DNA of 10,037 bases from an uncultured Dyadobacter sp. Lineage in GTDB: Bacteria > Bacteroidota > Bacteroidia > Cytophagales > Spirosomataceae. The position numbers were made by a program, and so were the translations under genes. This document shows, in pieces, positions 7,669 to 10,037 of this stretch. The notes under the pieces are model-generated. The model saw only the letters and a list, made by a program, of their open reading frames with translations. It ran no database searches and had not been told where the DNA came from. Position 1 is the first letter of the stretch; the number at the start of each line of letters is the position of its first letter. The stretch lies in the NCBI GenBank assembly GCA_946481035.1, contig CAMLNK010000068.1, forward strand, positions 1 to 10,037, in the 5' to 3' direction.

Positions 7669-8921
7669 GCGAAATGCCTGTCACCAAAACACCTCCGCTT
7701 TGGGTAGTAGTGCCATTTTATGCTACCGGTGCATTATTTTTCCTGGCTTTGACAATCCTGCTGTTCCTCTCTGCCCATGATCTGACAGGTCATTATTTCA
7801 GCCCTCACCTGCTGGCCATCGTACATACCGCCGCTTTGGGCTGGGGTACAATGATCATCTTCGGGGCTGCCTATGAGCTGCTGCCGGTGCTCTGCGAAAA
7901 CAATCTTTACAGTAACCGTCTGGCCGTATTTTCCTATTTGTTTCTCATCGCCGGAATCGGGTGTCTCATTCCCGCATTTTGGTCGTTCAGCGCGGGGTCG
8001 ATGATGATTACAGGAGGAGGTTTCGTGTTTGCGGCAACGCTTTGCTACGTGCTCAATGTGCTTTTTACGATCGGTACCGGCGACCAGCACGCATTACACC
8101 AGAAGTTTCTTGTCACTTCGGCACTCTGGTTGCTGGTAACGGTCACGCTAGGGCTTTGTCTGGCAATCAACCTGCGTTATCCGTTTATGACCCGCAACCA
8201 TCTGGAAATTATGAAGCTACACGCGCACGCCGGTCTGGGCGGCTGGTTTTTACAACTGATCACAGGTGTGAGCATTAAGCTGGTGCCGATGTTTCTGGTT
8301 TCAAAACCGGTCAAAGTAACCTGGTTGAAAGCAGTCTGGATCTTGCAGAATGCAGGGCTGATACTCTTCCTGCTCGACGGCCATTTCAGCGCTACTTCCG
8401 GGCGTGATTGGATTTACGCAGTCATTTCCGGGCTCGGCATTGCCGCCTGGCTGCGGTATATCAACGATGCTCGACGAAACCGGCTACGAAAGCGGATCGA
8501 CATTCCTATGAAACTTACGTTCTCTTCCTTCCTGTTCATTGCGACGGCTATCGTACTCATTCCCATGGTCCAAAGCGGGGCAGAGCCCAAATGGGCTTTA
8601 ATGTACGGAACACTGCTCTTCCTGGGCTGGCTTACATCGCTTATTCTGGGGCAAACTTTCAAGACATTGCCATTCATCATCTGGAACGAAAATTATAAAT
8701 ATCCTGAACCGGGGAAAGCGGTGCCGCTTCCCAAGGATCTTTATTCGGAAACCATGCTCAACTTCCAGCATTATCTCTATTATGTTGCCATGTTTTCATT
8801 GCTTGTTGGTATGCTGCTTGCCAACGCAACCGTAATACTGGCAGCCCTGGCCATATGGATTCTCGTCGCGCTGCTGTATGTGGCGAATGTGGGTAAAATT
8901 CTTCTTCATCCAACTTTTTAA
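7665..8921 (+). CDS. Haem-copper-oxidase-like 12-helix membrane protein
   Basis: Integral membrane protein of 418 residues with about 12 helices (roughly 13-36, 48-74, 84-105, 112-136, 148-169, 184-210, 220-237, 248-264, 283-301, 310-338, 368-386, 388-408). It resembles proteins annotated as cytochrome c oxidase subunit I or NnrS-like near denitrification genes. Helices 2, 6 and 10 share H-x4-G-W-x4-I-x-G-x4-L-x-P: H54 to P74, H188 to P208, and T316 to P336, where the histidine is lost and L is T. Membrane histidines H48, H54, H186 and H188 could bind haem or metal. The H-P-E, H-H and H-x-H sites expected in helices 6, 7 and 10 of a working oxidase or NorB are missing, so N2O, NO or O2 reduction by the usual mechanism is unlikely. 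NO-related haem binding or metal transport is possible. The start overlaps the preceding stop (ATGA), and the next gene begins 3 nt later. Confidence 0.85.
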   Translation: MSEMPVTKTPPLWVVVPFYATGALFFLALTILLFLSAHDLTGHYFSPHLLAIVHTAALGWGTMIIFGAAYELLPVLCENNLYSNRLAVFSYLFLIAGIGCLIPAFWSFSAGSMMITGGGFVFAATLCYVLNVLFTIGTGDQHALHQKFLVTSALWLLVTVTLGLCLAINLRYPFMTRNHLEIMKLHAHAGLGGWFLQLITGVSIKLVPMFLVSKPVKVTWLKAVWILQNAGLILFLLDGHFSATSGRDWIYAVISGLGIAAWLRYINDARRNRLRKRIDIPMKLTFSSFLFIATAIVLIPMVQSGAEPKWALMYGTLLFLGWLTSLILGQTFKTLPFIIWNENYKYPEPGKAVPLPKDLYSETMLNFQHYLYYVAMFSLLVGMLLANATVILAALAIWILVALLYVANVGKILLHPTF

Positions 8922-8924
8922 GGT

Positions 8925-9254
8925 ATGGACACGTTGCATGAAACGAACCTGACCGTTCTAAAAAAGAGGGCGACCCGCGCCCTGAAAACTGTCATTGATC
9001 CGGAGCTATTTGTCAATATCATCGACCTCGGGCTGGTTTATGACATGCTGTTTTTCTCGGAGTTTATTCAAATCAAGATGACGCTCTCAACCCCGCATTG
9101 CCCGCTGGGTGAGGCTATTATCAGCAGGGTGGATCAGGCCATGTCGGCAGAATTTCCGGATAGCGAGATAATCGTGACGTTGGTGTGGCAGCCTGCCTGG
9201 AGCCCTGATTTGATGACCGATGAAGGGCGGGCCGAGTTGTACTTGCCTTTGTAA
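8925..9254 (+). CDS. DUF59/MIP18-family (PaaD/SufT-like) Fe-S assembly factor
   Basis: Small cytoplasmic protein of 109 residues in the family of PaaD, SufT and eukaryotic MIP18, which help insert or mature iron-sulfur clusters on client proteins. Visible marks are the entry helix with V-I-D-P-E-L (23-28), the I-I-D-L-G-L-V-Y-D strand (32-40), the conserved cysteine C59 in T-P-H-C-P-L-G, and a C-terminal W-Q-P-A-W-S-P-D (88-95) as in PaaD-like members. The length is normal for the family. The ATG at 8925 lies 3 nt after the preceding stop, so it is coupled to the membrane-protein gene and is the last gene of the cluster. Together with the Ric fusion at the head of the cassette it suggests repair or rebuilding of NO-damaged Fe-S proteins. 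The actual client is unknown. Confidence 0.9.
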   Translation: MDTLHETNLTVLKKRATRALKTVIDPELFVNIIDLGLVYDMLFFSEFIQIKMTLSTPHCPLGEAIISRVDQAMSAEFPDSEIIVTLVWQPAWSPDLMTDEGRAELYLPL

Positions 9255-9270
9255 AAAACAAGCGGAACCC

Positions 9271-9326
9271 GACTTTGTCCAGGCGGGACAGTGTCGCTCC
9301 TGAAGCAGCAGGAAAAGTGGTTTTTT
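9271..9326 (+). terminator. Possible operon terminator region (weak)
   Basis: Just after the last gene are two small hairpins. The first pairs TGTCC (9276-9280) with GGACA (9286-9290), extended by GAC/GTC (9271-9273 with 9293-9295) across a 2x2 internal loop. The second pairs TCCTG (9298-9302) with CAGGA (9309-9313). Six T residues follow at 9321-9326, but 7 nt beyond the second stem, so this is not a clean intrinsic terminator. Its position at the end of the collinear gene block is the main argument for it. Confidence 0.3.
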
Positions 9327-9568
9327 GGTTGAGACCGTCGCGGGAAATCGCTAATTTGAAAGCCGCTTTACAACTATTCCTGATCACCCTACAATATTTC
9401 AAAACAAGCGGCATCGAGTTGTTCCTGTTTGCGAACGTTTTTCTTTGGTCGGCCGTAGGATTTCGCGTGCCGGGCCGTTGGGTAACGCTTTTCGATGACA
9501 AAATCGCAATGCGAAGGAAAAGGTGTGGTTCCGTAACATTCGCATACGGGAATTGGATTGGCACATAC

Positions 9569-9703
9569 TCAGGGGAGTATATTTATTTCAAACAGCACCG
9601 TCAACCTCCTCAAATCTTCCGGCAAAAGTTTCAACTTTGGTGTCGTCGGGTCATCCAACGGGGCAAGTCCAAATTGGATGAATTGTCTCCTTTTGCTTTG
9701 CAA
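9569..9703 (-). pseudogene. Possible minus-strand small-gene remnant
   Basis: Read on the minus strand from a TTG at 9703 to a TGA at 9569, this gives a 44-residue peptide with protein-like composition. The middle is L-A-P-L-D-D-P-T-T-P-K-L (13-24), followed by an amphipathic helix L-P-E-D-L-R-R-L-T-V-L-F-E (27-39), then a stop. There is no ATG, and an in-frame TAA lies at 9713-9715. It could be a small protein with a TTG start, the broken piece of a longer gene, or chance. I do not recognise the family. Confidence 0.2.
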
Positions 9704-9797
9704 TTTGGTGAATTATATTTAGATCTGGTCCGCTATCCAACCCGCGCTGCCTAGCAGCGGCAGGCTCACCCAAGCAATTTGAATTAAACACAATTGC
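9669..9797. repeat. Small inverted repeats in the downstream non-coding stretch
   Basis: CCAAATTG (9669-9676) is matched by its inverse CAATTTGG (9701-9708) across a 24-nt loop. GCAATT (9774-9779) is matched by AATTGC (9792-9797) across 12 nt. A CGCTG/CAGCG hairpin also lies around 9744-9759. They are short and AT-rich apart from the last, have no T-run, and may be chance. Confidence 0.25.
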
Positions 9798-10037
9798 CAG
9801 TGTTAAGAACAAGCCAGGGGTGCATCGCACATCGGACTTTATTAATCTCTTAGTTTCCGGCTCCGCAGAAAGCTTGCGAAACGCCGTCGATATTTCGGGG
9901 ACGCCTGCATTAGGGTAAGGCTACAATTTCAGGCAAGCCATATAATCCCTGTTAGGAACATTTTTTGACCTGTAAGTCCAATTACTTGTCATTTCCTTTG
10001 CTCTTCCGTTTTTAGAAAAGTAAAAACAACATCATAA

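Larger units (their letters stand above)
9327..10037. other. Long stretch with no convincing gene
   Basis: About 700 nt without a recognisable coding region. A + strand open frame from a TTG at 9275 to 9754 encodes a product rich in R, F, W and Q with no domain, and it runs through the possible terminator, so I do not accept it. The sequence is more AT-rich toward the right end, with scattered stops in all frames after about 9755. I see no tRNA, CRISPR repeat, insertion-sequence end or clear promoter. It may be an intergenic region or old gene debris leading to a gene beyond the window. Confidence 0.5.

Noticed and set aside
7665..8921. Annotation as a functional cytochrome oxidase or NorB subunit
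   Set aside because: The histidine sets needed for the binuclear centre and both haems are not present in helices 7 and 10.
9121..9564. A 147-codon minus-strand open frame overlapping the end of the DUF59 gene
   Set aside because: Opposite-strand shadow over a well-supported gene; product rich in R, S, T and P with no motif.
9275..9754. A 159-codon + strand open frame starting with TTG
   Set aside because: No ATG start, no recognisable domain, noise-like composition rich in R, W, F and Q, and it overlaps the likely end of the operon.
9950..10037. Possible promoter near the right edge (TTG at about 9966, TTACTTGT at about 9981)
   Set aside because: Only a partial match to the Bacteroidetes consensus, and no downstream gene is visible in the window to support it.

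Overview
The window looks like a piece of a Bacteroidetes (Bacteroidota) chromosome, probably Cytophagales and perhaps Dyadobacter-like. The reasons are the Sec/lipoprotein type of nitrous oxide reductase, the near absence of Shine-Dalgarno sequences before starts, the roughly balanced base composition, and the nos gene order. The taxon is an inference from style, not a database result.

Positions 14-9254 hold nine genes, all on the + strand and packed with gaps of 12, 12, -4, 7, 35, 12, -4 and 3 nt, so they are very likely one transcription unit. The first half is a clade II (atypical) nos cluster: nosZ, a four-helix membrane protein fused to NosL, nosD, nosF and nosY. NosZ reduces N2O to N2 outside the cytoplasm. 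NosL and the NosDFY ABC complex supply what is needed to build its copper centres.

The second half (5851-9254) looks like a nitric-oxide / metal-centre repair cassette. It comprises a Ric (YtfE/ScdA) di-iron protein with an added N-terminal DUF2249 domain, a DUF1858-like protein with two further degenerate DUF2249 domains, a 12-helix protein resembling a haem-copper oxidase subunit I without the usual active-site histidines, and a small DUF59/MIP18 (PaaD/SufT-like) Fe-S assembly factor. Its position directly behind nosY suggests that N2O respiration and protection from nitrosative damage are expressed together.

The most interesting item is the 12-helix protein. Helices 2, 6 and 10 each carry the same motif, H-x4-GW-x4-I-x-G-x4-L-x-P. 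The first two copies keep the histidine and the third has lost it. This matches the pseudo-threefold layout of haem-copper oxidases (three arcs of four helices), but in a protein that cannot be a normal oxidase.

Positions 9255-10037 contain no convincing gene. They hold weak hairpins that may end the operon and a short protein-like minus-strand open frame that may be a gene remnant. No tRNA, rRNA, CRISPR array, insertion sequence or convincing promoter was seen. The operon promoter and any upstream cytochrome or regulator gene lie outside the window.
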